A stretch of 64,000 nt of DNA from assembly GCA_950295325.1 (NCBI GenBank), contig OX485808.1, positions 20,046,527 through 20,110,526 on the forward strand, given 5' to 3'. A model generated the notes under the pieces. That model saw nothing but the letters and a program-made list of their open reading frames with translations. It was not told the origin of the DNA and made no database searches. The stretch comes from Polytrichum commune (Eukaryota; Streptophyta; Polytrichopsida; Polytrichales; Polytrichaceae). This document shows, piece by piece, positions 34,806 through 45,540 of the stretch; within the stretch, counting starts at the first letter, position 1, and every line of letters starts with the position of its first letter. Both the position numbers and the translations under genes were made by a program.

Positions 34806-37800
34806 ATGGGTTCGGCTGTGCGTCATGGTGCAACCATTCGTTTGACGGACGATGGACGCACACTTCGTCACGTGCCAATAGGGGATTTGATACTTCACAC
34901 GGAGCTCCGCGTGACGACAGAAAACAATGTGCACACATTTAGATGTCCTTGCAAAGACTGCAAGGGTGGACGCAGAAAAACCATACAAGTTATACGGCAA
35001 CACCACGCGGCAGTTGGCCGTGATCCATTTCTAACCAAGTCTTTACTAGGCGGTGACCCCGTCGATGGATACCCACCGTCTGGAATATGGGTGGAGGACG
35101 TCTGTTGTGACAACGACGTTGTAGAAGACATCCCTTCGAACACATCACCTGAACCCGTGGACGCCGACAACGGGGCACTTCCCCCACCCCTCCTGGATGA
35201 ATTCCATGAAGTTGAACGTCAGGTGCTGGAGGCACTGGACAGAGGGGATGCACTCCACGAAGAGGCCGTAGCTGAAGGACGTTTGCATATGGAGAACGAG
35301 GAAGACGGTGACATCGAAGATGAATTGGATGGTTTGTATACGGAAGCCACGACTCCAGTATACCCGGGTTCAAAAATGAGTGTTGTGTCCGCCACGATCA
35401 TCATAATGAACATGTGTTCGGTGTTCCGTGTGAGCAATACATTTACCGATGAGTTGTTCCGATTTTTGCTTGGAGACTTGTTACCAATGCCCAACAAGTT
35501 GCCCAAAACTCATTATGCGGCTCGGAAGAGCATCTGTCGACTTGGATTGACCTACAACAATATCCATGCATGCCCCAATGGTTGTATTCTATATGACGAA
35601 GAATATGCAAATCATGATTTATGTTCCAAGTGCACGGCGCGACGATGGCTGGATGGCAGCAACAACATTCCCACAAGAGTAATCCATCACTTTCCCCTAA
35701 TTCCTAGGTTGAAACGGATGTGGCGCTCGTCTGAGATAGCGCGTCTATTGACAGGTCACACCAAACACGTCAGCAGTGATGACATCATGCGTTCTGTGGT
35801 TGACAGCCCTGCATGGAAGCACATCAACAATGACGTCGCGTTTGGCAACTTTGGGCGTGACGATAGGAACATGAGACTGGCTCTCGCTTTGGACGGAGTG
35901 AATCCTTTTAAACTAAACAACACCAACTGGTCGACGTGGCCGGTATTGATTTTGATTTACAATTTCGAGCCATGGTTGGTGACCAAAAAGTTTTTTATCT
36001 CGTTGTGTATATTGATTTCCGGGAAGAAGTCGCCGTCCTCTTCAAACATTGATGTGTTTATACGACCGCTTTTGAAGGAGCTACAAGAGCTTTGGCATGG
36101 TGTTGAGGCTTTAGATTTCTCCCAACCACAAGGGAGTCGCACTTTCACTTTGTGTGCCATACTTATGTGGACCATTTCCGATTTTCCCGCTTTCGGCCTC
36201 ATTTCTGGTCTTACTTGTAAGGGCTACAAGGGGTGCCCTTGTTGTGGACCAAACACCGATGCGAGGATGGCAAAAACCGGAGACATGCTTCCAAATCGGA
36301 GCATTAGGGGCACCAAAATTGTTTACGGCGGCATTCGTCGTTATTTACCCCATCACCACCCGTATCGCCGGAATAGGAGATTCAATGGGGAGGAAGAGGA
36401 ACATCCTAGGCCAAAACCGATGTCGGGGGATGATATCATTCGATACGCAGCTTGGCGCGATTCATACCTACAGATGGACGGGAGAGAGAACGGACCCAAC
36501 GATCCTGTGCATGTCACAGGCGTCAAAAGACTTAGTGCGTTGTTCGAGCTGGAATACTGGCAGGTGATTCCCGTATAACAATTAATGTTTGCACATCCTG
36601 TCCACAGATGTTGAAGTGGACATCGCGACGTCCGTCTCAGTCACGTAGTTTGTAATGATGTCCACCAAGACATCTGACCTGACGCTTCAGGCCATGATGA
36701 TTACCAACTTTGCTCATACGGATAGACGAGGCATGCATGTGTCCATGAAAGTGCTGGCAATGTGTCTGAAATTGCCCATGTGTCTTGTGCAGCACCTGCT
36801 AGAGCGTCACATCCTCGATGTTATGCATTGTGAGAAGAATTTGTGCGAGAACTTGTTGAAGACATTGTTTGGAATGAATGATAGTCCTGGAAGCAGGGTC
36901 GACGCGGAGGACCTGGGAATACGCGAAGAGATATGGTTGCAACCCCCACGGCAGCCACAGGATGGGTACTATATGCCGCACGCTCCCTATATTTTTAGGC
37001 CACATGAACGCGCGGAGTTTGTTGGAATCGTCTCCAATATTCGCACCCCCACAAACTACGTGGGTAGCATTCACAAGCGCCTAGCGGATGGGAAATTGCA
37101 GTACATGAAAACGCACGATTACCATGTTCTCATGCAACAAGCAAGTCAAGAAGGACACCCTCGGGGATGTCAATGTTGTAATACAATGTATCAATGTGTC
37201 ATAGGAGTATAGGCACACACCGCATGATGTCTACTGAGACCTCATTCTAAACATGGTTGACGCGTCAACATCCTGGGGGACGTTATCCTCAAACTGTTCT
37301 CGCACTCCATGTTCTTCATGACGCTCCTAGATGTTCTGTCTGATGTCCAGGGGGGCGCGACACAATCGTTCTCTGACTTTCTAAATACATGTCTTCCAGA
37401 TTCTTCCAGTGGCTATACGCAACCTATTGGATGAAAGCGTGCGCGTAGCTATTATCAAACTGAGTAGAGTGTTTCAGAGACTATGCGCCAAGGAGGTGAA
37501 GAGAGGCGACAAGGAGGGCACAATGTTGGATGTGGTGATGGCGACGTGCGTCATGGAGAAGGAGTTCCCTCCCACATTTATGAATGTCATGACGCATCTT
37601 CCCGTCCATTTGGTGGAGCAGTTGTACACGTGCGGTCCAGTGCATTGTTGATGGATGTATCCCATAGAACGGTACATGAAAACTTTGAAAGATTACGTTC
37701 GAACATTTGCACATCCGGAGGGTAGCATAGCGGAAGGTTATCAAATGGACGACACGCTTGGTTTTTGCACGGAGTACATGCATCAGTACAGAGGAACTAC

Positions 37801-39061
37801 ACATCGTGTATGGGACGTTGAAGAGGATGCAACCATGAACGATGACATTCTCCGTTGCAACTCACAACAAAAGCGAAAGATGTCCGACGAATTCCGCAAC
37901 TATGCGCACGCTTTTGTTTTGGACAATGCGTCGTCATTGGAGCGTTGCAGAGAGTTAGTGGAACCCATACTTACTTTATTTCAAGCCTCGATGATATATA
38001 CTGTCACCCAATGAAAAATACATGTGTCATGTCAACTATGACATGCAGCAGTGCATGAGGATGTGTTGGACATGATGTCCCAAATGACATTCTTTCTGAG
38101 ATATACGCGTCACATGTGATATTGCAGATGATGGCCATCACACTTTTGCATCACCTTTATATACATGCAAGGGCCATTTCTAACCACAATTTAATGGCAC
38201 ACAACCTTGTGCAGGGAATTTATGGCAGCTAGAGTTTCGCGTTGGAAAGAGAGGGAGGCCTTTCGGAAAATGTGTCGCCGCCGGCATCCAACTTTGGCAG
38301 TGCGGTATCCGTTGGAACTACACGATCTTCCTCCCTTTGCAACATGGTTGACATCGCGTCTGTCACGTCAGCGTTCCTCTGGCGAAGTTGTGGACGTCGA
38401 TGTTGCGCAATACGCGCAACCTCCCGAGCGATATGCAATCTCACACCGGAAAATGTATGCGTTTGGCATGCACTTCCGAGTACGAGGTGCTGAGGGTGGC
38501 CTCGTCACGCGCGATTCATGTGTGGTGGCCTCATTTACACGACAAATACCATGGGGCTTGAGAAATGGGCGACCCATAGAGACAACCGAGGAGTATGTGG
38601 GCTACATCGAAGAGATCTTGGAGCTAGACTACCGAAATCATTGCACCACTGTGCTAGTGTGCGATTGGGTTCGCCCAAGTGCAGATCCTCGACACCCTAA
38701 CATCACACGGGATCAATATGGTTTCACCGTTGCGAACTTCAACCGCATGGATGGCAAAGTGCACTCAAACTCTTTTGCATTTCCATTGCATTGTCAACAA
38801 GTTTTTTTCTCCAATGACCCGACGAGGCCAGGATGGAAGGTTGTATGTCGCACGGACGTGAGGGGTAGACGTGGGCAACTACAAACCAACCAGACCTTAC
38901 TGCGCATAATCGATGTCGGCCACGATGCTGACTTTGTGGATTTACAACCACAAATGCAAGATGTAGAGCCCACTAGAGAGCCCGCAACGGACGGCGGCAT
39001 GCACATCCCAGCCTCGTTGGATGTTCGTGGGGAAGAAGAAAACGAAGGAACACAGTATTAG
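34806..39061 (+). pseudogene. CACTA transposase (TNP2), one premature stop
   Basis: Catalyses excision and insertion of the element. Predicted exons: 34806-36563, 36793-37140, 37400-37953, 38215-39061. They total 3507 nt (1168 codons plus stop), exactly in phase. N-terminal transposase-associated domain with FRCPCKDCKG (about residue 45). TNP2 core with LALALDGVNPF, ISGKKSPSSSNIDVFIRPLL, MWTISDFPAFG and CKGYKGCPCCG. After the first intron, HILDVMHCEKNLCENLLKTL. DUF4218 in exon 3 (PPTFMNVMTHLPVHLVEQL..WMYPIERYMKTLK). DUF4216 in exon 4 (IEEILELDYRNH..VLVCDWV, DQYGFTVANFN). Intron 2 appears to use a GC donor (AACAA|GCAAGT). The only in-frame stop is TGA at 37649-37651, where the family has Arg. 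All other parts look intact, so inactivation is recent or leaky. Confidence 0.9.
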
Positions 39062-39234
39062 TGGTTACAACCCAAAGCACCTACAACAACGTCACATCAC
39101 ACATGGCATGCAATGTATAAGGTTGCGTCACAAGGGACGCCTTGCTGGAGAGGAACCGACTGTCAAGGCTGATGTCTACTCGGGTGTCCGCGGAGACGTC
39201 CTTTGTGTTCAAACAGACGGATGGTCATAATTTT

Positions 39235-39890
39235 CTAGGCACTAAGATTTTCCAGTAGCAGTTGCTCGTCTATATGTGGAATGTGGCCACGAGATCCAAC
39301 GTGGGCACTCCCACGTTTGGCGCATGTATTTTTGGAATTGTGAGAGCAATGAAGTACCATATTTTGCTTGCAAAAGTCTTCCCTTGATTTCCTCGTGTCT
39401 AAATGTACAAATATATAACCTTTGAAATCCTTTGAAATCAAAATTAACATATGACAAACTAAATTATAAACAAGTGAATGAGAAAACATCCCTTTTGTAG
39501 CAAAACTTGAAATTTCATAATTTTTCTATTTTAATCCAAAGGGCATTTTTCCACTTTAATTAATTATTCGGCTAACATGTGTTGAACCAACTATATATGA
39601 ACCTACGGTATGCAATTGTGGTCCCGCATGTCTACCTTATGGCAATTAGAGAATGACTCAACCACCCCCGTGTTTTTTGGCTCATCCGCTACAAATATTT
39701 GAACGGAATTCGGGAGAATAACATGCATGCCAAGAACCATATTGATGCACCGTGAGAAATTTATGTGGCATTCCCTCAAATTTTTGGGAACAAGTTTGTC
39801 TTTTATAGCCAACCACACATAGTTGAACATTCTCCAACCTTTTTTTCCCGGGCAGCACTTTAAGTCTGCCCGCCGCAACTTTATACATGC
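39235..39890. other. AT-rich block in the CACTA 3' region, origin unknown
   Basis: Its composition is much more AT-rich than the adjacent transposase and subterminal region. Minus-strand frames (39878-39603 with KGWRMFNYVWLAIKDKL, and 39960-39682 in another frame) look partly gene-like but match no family I know. It may be captured host sequence or another small insertion; no clear termini were seen. Confidence 0.35.
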
Positions 39891-40155
39891 CGTGGATAGA
39901 CCTGTGGGGATGACGTGGCGTTAGCGGCCTTACAAACGGCCCGACACAGGACGTCAACATGTTTTAAATGACATCCACAAGAACATGGCTATCCTTCCTG
40001 ACATCGCCATGTCCTGGCCCATGATCTGTCATGTTTCACGCAACGTCCAATAAAATCTGCAATTCTGTGGGCGTTTATTGCCGAACATAGTGACATCTCG
40101 GAAGACATCACTCGTTTCCCCAAAATGACCCCAAAAACGCGGGTTTCTTATAGTG

Positions 40156-41304
40156 TAACTGCACCTGGTTCCTTCCCCGCGCCGTGTTTGTTGATGTGGC
40201 CGCTCCTTGTTGCTCCATCCCTGCTGCTTCATCCCCGCTTCTTGGCGCTCCTTCCCCGCTCTGTGTTTTTGCATCCCTGCTCTGTGGTGCTCCATCCCCA
40301 CTGCTCCATCCTCGGTCCTTGCTGCTCCATCCTCAGTGCCTGACATGTCATCTTCACTTTGTATTTGGTAGTTGAACCCTTTAGATCTCTTGGAGTTATG
40401 GGTGTGTAGGTTGGCTGGTGATTGTGTGGCGGCGGCTGCACTTACAAAATCTACAGTTTATTGCTTGAATGAATGTTCAAATTTAAACCTCCATGGCCAT
40501 TTCGAATCCGCAAGGCAAACTCCCAACCATCACCCCATTTCAATTTTTTTTTCCTTTCCCCATTTTTTGTCTTGGACTTTGTGTCTTGCATTTCAAGTTC
40601 TAATGGCCCCTTCTCATGTGTTCTTAGGTGGAGGATGTTGCAGATTGCTTAGGGCATCGCCACCGTGGGCACCAACAGTCCCCAACGCGGCCCGGGCCAA
40701 CAAAAAGTCGGCAAGTTTAGACTCCCTCCACGCCGGGCGCCTAGGTTTCTGCAAGTGGGCACTTTTTGTTTAACTTTGGCTTGTTTCTGAGCCGAGCCGA
40801 GACAAAACAAGACAAGCCAAGCCACGCCGCTCCCGCTCTTGCTCCAGCTCCTTCTCCTTCTCCGTTTTTTTTCCTTTATTTATGCTCATTGGGGTTTGGA
40901 CAAGGGTTATGGGACATGTTCTTGTGGCCCTCTCCTTGTATTTGAGGAGGAATACCTCACATGTATAGGCTGTAGCCATATTTTTTAGCATTCTTCCCAT
41001 GGGCAACCGCCCTCTTTGTGGTCTTCGGACCTCTCACCCTTTTCCAATGTTTTGGTGAGGTTTTTGTGGGTTCTCTCATTGCTGAAGTGGTGTTTCATCC
41101 TTGTTAGGACGCATCCTTTGCTAGTTTTTGGCTCCCCTTCGCCGCATGTATTTGTGATTGCAACCTTAAGTGCTTGAAATCTTTGCTGCTTGGTTTTTTA
41201 GGTGGTCTTGTTTGTAGTTTGGAGTTGTTAGGTCGTTGGGTGCCTTCTTTTTGTTATTTTCTTCGTTTTGGCCATAGTTGTGACCATAACCATGGCTCCA
41301 CCTC
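40156..41304. other. CACTA right flank and leader of the hAT-type gene
   Basis: 40156-40350 is CT-rich with 'tgctccatcc' sub-repeats and continues the target repeat seen left of the CACTA element. The remainder has low-complexity patches but no ORF with a domain. An 'agggcatcgccaccgtggg' phrase near 40650 resembles a Tourist TIR; its partner was not found. Confidence 0.45.
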
Positions 41305-43656
41305 TTGCCCCTCCAAAAGATTTCAAATTTAGAAGATTTTTCTCTAGGCCTGATCCCAATGGCGCTAGTAGTAGTCATATGCCCCCCCTCTGATGTTGAT
41401 ATCCTGACCCTTGGTGATGGTGATGTGCAACCAGCAACTCCGTTGGTAGAGTCTAGTGTCAAAAAAAAGACGTATGACAAGACTCGTCAATTCCAACTCC
41501 TATGGTTGCCAATTTTCCCTTGGGCTGAACCCATCTACAAAGGTGATGAGGTCACAAAGGTAATTTGCAAAGTCTGCTCTAAAATCCGAGGGAAGTCTAT
41601 AATTTTGTGTGCTAAGAGCGATAATCTTTGGAAGCATCAAGGGAGGAAAACCGCTAAGGGTCCTGGTCATGGGGTTGTTGTAGGGGAGAAGTACATGAAT
41701 TTTAACTCTATCCATCTAAAAAATGAAAGACGGTTTGCAGCCATCCCCACAGATAGTATTGCGGCCCAAGTGGCAGAGAACACGGTTAGAGATAGGAAGA
41801 AGAAATGGATACAGTTTGCTACCCTCTTACACTTGCTCCAAAGAGGTAGACCTATCACAGACTATGAGCAAATGTACGTCTTGTTTGAAACCCTCAAATT
41901 AAAGAACAATCCACACCACCACTGGAGTGACAATAGTGGGTGGGCAATGGCAGAGGCGATAGAGCGTGTTGTGCTGAAGTGAACAAAGGAGGTAATGCAG
42001 GTTGCTAACTTCTTTAGTTTGTCTTGTGATGAGGTTACTTCTGTGGACTGTCAGTCATGCATTAGTATCCATGATTATGTTGTGATAGATTGGAAGCGAA
42101 CCCTTGTACTCCTTACTCTAGAGAGAGTTATTGAAGGAGGGACAACAGATAATCTTACTGCTGTCATTGTCAATGTTGCTCACGCTTATGGAGGTCTAAC
42201 CGAGCAGAAGATTAGGGAAAGGTTGATCACATTTGGGGCAGATGGAGTTTCTACATTTCAAGGTGCTAAATCCGGTATCACTGTACAACTTATCAACAAG
42301 CACGCTCCTTTCATGGTGGGTGTCCATTGCATGGCACACCGCACGAATCTTGCTGTCCAAACCCTATCCGAGTTTGAGGTGGTGAAACATGTAGAAGATC
42401 TTTTAGCAGCGCTGTACTCTTACTTCAGTTCCTCTCCCAAACGCAGTCTTGAGTTCCAGAAGCTAGCAATTTTCTTGGAATCTAAAGGCAACAAGATACT
42501 TAAGAACGTCAAGACTCGTTGGATATCCATGCTTGGACCTGCAAGGAGGGTGCTTGAGGAATACAAACCCTTGGTGACGAAAATGGCAGTGGATGCGCCC
42601 AAGGAGCTTGCAGCAAAGAAGAACCTTTCCATGCTCCTAGATTGGCAGAACATGCTCACCCTACCTTGCTTGATGCCCATGTTGCACTCTGTGAATTCCC
42701 TCATCAAGTTTGTACAAAGTCCAGCATGTTACATTGTTGATTTCATTTCTGCGGTCAAGATATGCTAGGGTGATCTATATCGACTTTATGTAGATCCAAC
42801 TTTTGCTTTCCACGGAGAGGAGTTTAGCATATTTCGGTCACTAGCAGATGACACGTCCATGGTAATCGAACAAGATTGGTTGTTCTGCTACAATCGTGAA
42901 GAAGACCACCTGGTTTTCAGGGTTGCAAGTGTGCCCCACATGGTAACCATGAGATCAGTAGCCTTCCCAGGGCAGTGGGAAGAGATGAACAAGATTGACC
43001 GTGAGGTCATCCTTGGTGAGGTGCAGTGGCAATTAACCAGTGCAGCGAAACAACTTATAGAGGAGTTAGAAAAGAGGTTCCCTCACCAAGAGGTGATGTG
43101 TGCTTTGGGGATATGCTACCCCCAATATTGGCTGAATGATACATTCGAGGCTACATATCCTGGGCATATTGTAACACTGAAATCATTCTATGGGATAGCG
43201 AAGAAGTTGTGGGTACCTATGGATGCTGAAACCGATGATGCTGAGGAGTGGGTGTCTCCACCCCTTGACATCCGCAACCTAGAGCTCCAAAGCTCCTTCT
43301 TCAAAATCACCATGATATCAAATGCCCAAGCTGCCATGGCCTTACCCATGACCGAAAACCCGATGTCCCGACTTTGGCGCAAGCTTTCTAGCAATGCCCT
43401 CATTTCAGCGAAACTCTCCGAGTTCATGAAAGTCGCTGAGATTGCTCACGTTCAAGTGTTGGGTAGTGTGGAAGATGAGAGAACATTTAGCTCCTTGTCC
43501 TTCTTGAAGAGCAAGTTGAGGAACCGGCTTACAACCCACCTAGACTTGGTGGTCCACATGTTTGCGCAAGACTTTTATACCTTGAACACTTTCCCTTACC
43601 AAACGGCCATAACAGATTGGAAAGCTCAGAAGGTTCGCCATGGAGGAGAAACTTAG
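41305..43656 (+). pseudogene. hAT-superfamily transposase (ZMYM/C17orf113-like), two stops
   Basis: A single reading frame of about 784 codons broken only by TGA at 41980-41982 and TAG at 42766-42768; there is no frameshift. It encodes a cut-and-paste DNA transposase of the hAT type. N-terminal BED-like zinc-finger region with ICKVC and DNLWKH (about residues 88-113). RNase-H-like core with SLSCDEVTS (about 235), FGADGVSTFQGAKSG (about 310) and VHCMAHRTNLAVQTL (about 338). The middle has KTRWISMLGPARRVLEEYKPLV. The hAT C-terminal dimerisation region near the end has VQVLGSVEDERTFSSLSFLKSKLRNRL. Terminal inverted repeats were not identified, so element limits are unknown. A domesticated host gene is possible but unlikely given the stops. 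Confidence 0.85.
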
Positions 43657-43879
43657 ATGAGTTCTAATGTATGTTGCTAGAGGTAGTTTCTAAATGCAAT
43701 GGTAGTTGATGTGTGCAAAGGTTAGGGGCAGCTAGCAACAACAAAGTAGTGGCTTGGAAAATGAAGGACTAGTGCAGTGCTAGTTCTATGAGAGGTACCC
43801 AATGTACTAAACCCACACTCAATTTTTGGAACATGACGAGGGAGGGCATGAATTTATACCTCAAGATTGTGGTGTCTGG

Positions 43880-43985
43880 GTACTGCTTTGAAGCATGTGT
43901 GGCATGGTTGAGGGTGCAGGGTTGAAAAACCGGGGTTCAATTCCCCCGTGGAACAAATATTTTTTGTACATTGAATCTTAGATGT
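43880..43985 (+). repeat. tRNA-like (SINE-type) sequence
   Basis: A T-arm-like hairpin CGGGGTTCAATTCCCC with a B-box match (GGTTCAATTCC) follows an A-box-like 'tggcatggttgag' about 30-40 bp upstream. A T-rich tail follows. It fits a degenerate tRNA-derived SINE head better than a functional tRNA, since no full cloverleaf is evident. Confidence 0.35.
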
Positions 43986-44307
43986 AGCCAAATTTTGATG
44001 TACTTTGGGTTGTATTAGCCACATTTACATCAACAACGTAGGAAGTGGGGGCCATATTTCAACTCTACATTGGCAAAACATAGCCACATACACTCGCCCC
44101 AAAAAAATTATATATCGCCACATACTCAAACCTTCTATGACATCTAGTCGCATTCGCCATATGTTAAGTCATCCCACGTGGCCAGCTAGGGCTCCTTCAA
44201 GCCAACTCAAATTGCCAAAGAAGCTAGCCAATGGATGGGCCAAGAGCCAATGTAGAGACCCATTTCTTTTGAAAAAAAAAACACTGGTGCTACTATACAA
44301 AATTATG

Positions 44308-44475
44308 TAGTGCAATAACATCTCACTCATATGTTCAATTTTTTACGAGCGAAAGTTCAATAAGTTATTCAAACATTATAGAACATAAATGACTTTGCTT
44401 GATAAAATATTAAACTCTCTTATAACATTTATAGCACTGCATAACTATGAATAATTACACACACTAATTGGGATA
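44308..44475. mobile_element. MITE, GTGTCACTTACTAT family, degraded copy
   Basis: It aligns in the same orientation with 52620-52785: 'gcaataacatctcactcatatgttcaattttttac', then 'catta.ag.acataaatgactttgct', then 'aaaatatta.a.tct', then 'gcataact.tgaata'. The outer TIR motifs are mostly lost. Confidence 0.6.
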
Positions 44476-44539
44476 ATTAGTATAGAGATAACTATTAAAG
44501 GCCCACTTTACACATTGCTAAGGTTGATGGGTTGCTTAA

Positions 44540-44635
44540 GGTGCCGAGCTTTCGCAGTGGCACATGCATGTGTACTCGAAAGGAACTTGGTGTGTGTCTG
44601 AGGAGGCATGGGTTCAAATCTGGCACCTCAGCAAA
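44540..44635 (+). repeat. tRNA-like sequence (SINE head or tRNA relic)
   Basis: The ends AGGTGCC and GGCACCT can pair as an acceptor stem about 88 nt apart, the spacing of a class II (Leu/Ser) tRNA. An A-box-like 'agctttcgcagtggcac' and a B-box-like GGTTCAAATCT are in the right order. The anticodon arm is not convincing, so I read it as a tRNA-derived relic. Confidence 0.35.
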
Positions 44636-44639
44636 TGGA

Positions 44640-45416
44640 CTTGAGCAAATCCAATGCGGATGTTGGGCCCTTGAAGTTAATTAATTATGCGGCTTCAGAC
44701 TTGGATTCCGACAAGTTAAGTTCCGAGAATCCTGTCAGTGTTCTGATTAGATTAGTCTACACCTACAACTAGACTTGACCAGTATGACTGCAAATCTAGA
44801 CCATCTAATTACAACAGTCGAATCTTTGATTTTGCAGTCATTTCGAAGTTGATATCGTGTGGAATTACCCCCCCCCCCCTTTTCTATTTTTTAGTGTATC
44901 TTGTTTCTTTTCATGTGTGTGATGAAAATGAAAAAATCAAATTTTTGACATGTAATCTGACAGCGCCACGCATCTTTGTGATCGTTCTAACAATCTACGT
45001 GGTGGATTTAACAATTCCCTTCATCAAAACCCTAATAATTCCGTTCTTCGATTGTCAATCGGTTTTCGGAGCAGCTGGAGGTTCAATTCTTGGAGATGCA
45101 GGCGAGGTGGATTTCTCTTGCGAAAGAGGTCGGACTGATCGAGTAGATTCACCATTTGTCAAAGAGGCTGGATCAAAGAGGTTTGCCATTGCCTTAATGC
45201 TTGCATTACCATTCTTTGTTTTCGCCTATCTTCACGTGAGCAGATGCATTAGGTCGAAGCTTTGCTTTGTCATTCATGTGGAGGATCGGATTTCATCACA
45301 GATTATTGTATGTTCACAAGCCGGCCTGCACCTATCTCCTTCCTTGTCCATTGTTGGTTGAGAGTATCCTATTCAAACGGATTACCCCACTATGGTTGGG
45401 TACACCACAGGTGCTA
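44640..45416. other. Unassigned; biased ORF without domain
   Basis: A 170-codon frame at 44849-45361 begins in a C run and contains hydrophobic stretches. It has no recognisable domain and no supporting splice or homology evidence. I leave it uncalled. Confidence 0.3.
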
Positions 45417-45540
45417 AGGGTCACCAGAAATCAAGTGCTAGGAAGGTCACCCATGCGAGTATCGAGTATGCTACGCCGGCCTTCAGCTGCTTAAACCTCC
45501 GAATCCCCATGGGATCTGCGTCTTAGGTTTAAGCCACCCT
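45417..45540 (-). pseudogene. 5S-rRNA-like sequence, spacer copy
   Basis: Read on minus: AGGGTGGCTTAAACC, then GCAGATCCCATGGGGATTCGG, AGGTTTAAGCAGC (5S A box: AAGTTAAGCGTGC), an IE-like region, GCATGGGTGACCTTCCTAGCA (5S C box and after), and a complementary 3' end. Length is about 124 nt. It is closer to true 5S than the arm copies in the A-box region, but shares their unusual 5' third and about 50 bp of 3' flank. They therefore form one repeated family. Confidence 0.8.

Larger units (their letters stand above)
21601..40155. mobile_element. CACTA (En/Spm) transposon, nested-in by two elements
   Basis: The left end is CACTATAAGAAAATCC. The right end, read inward on the minus strand, is CACTATAAGAAACCCGCG. 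Both subterminal zones (21620-22100 and 39890-40110) are dense in gacgtc/gacatcc/tggacat-type short motifs, as expected of TNPA-binding regions. The flanks are TCA and TAA, an imperfect 3-bp target duplication. The element carries a TNPA/Ptta-like gene on minus and a TNP2 transposase on plus. Of its 18,555 bp, 6757 are a nested chromovirus and 949 a Tourist-like MITE, so the element itself is about 10.8 kb. Confidence 0.93.

Noticed and set aside
39603-39960. Complete third gene in the CACTA element
   Set aside because: Two competing frames, no start/splice consistency, no recognisable domain; kept only as an AT-rich block of unknown origin.
44849-45361. Possible membrane protein of 170 codons
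   Set aside because: Begins within a poly-C tract; hydrophobicity follows base composition; no homology or splice support.
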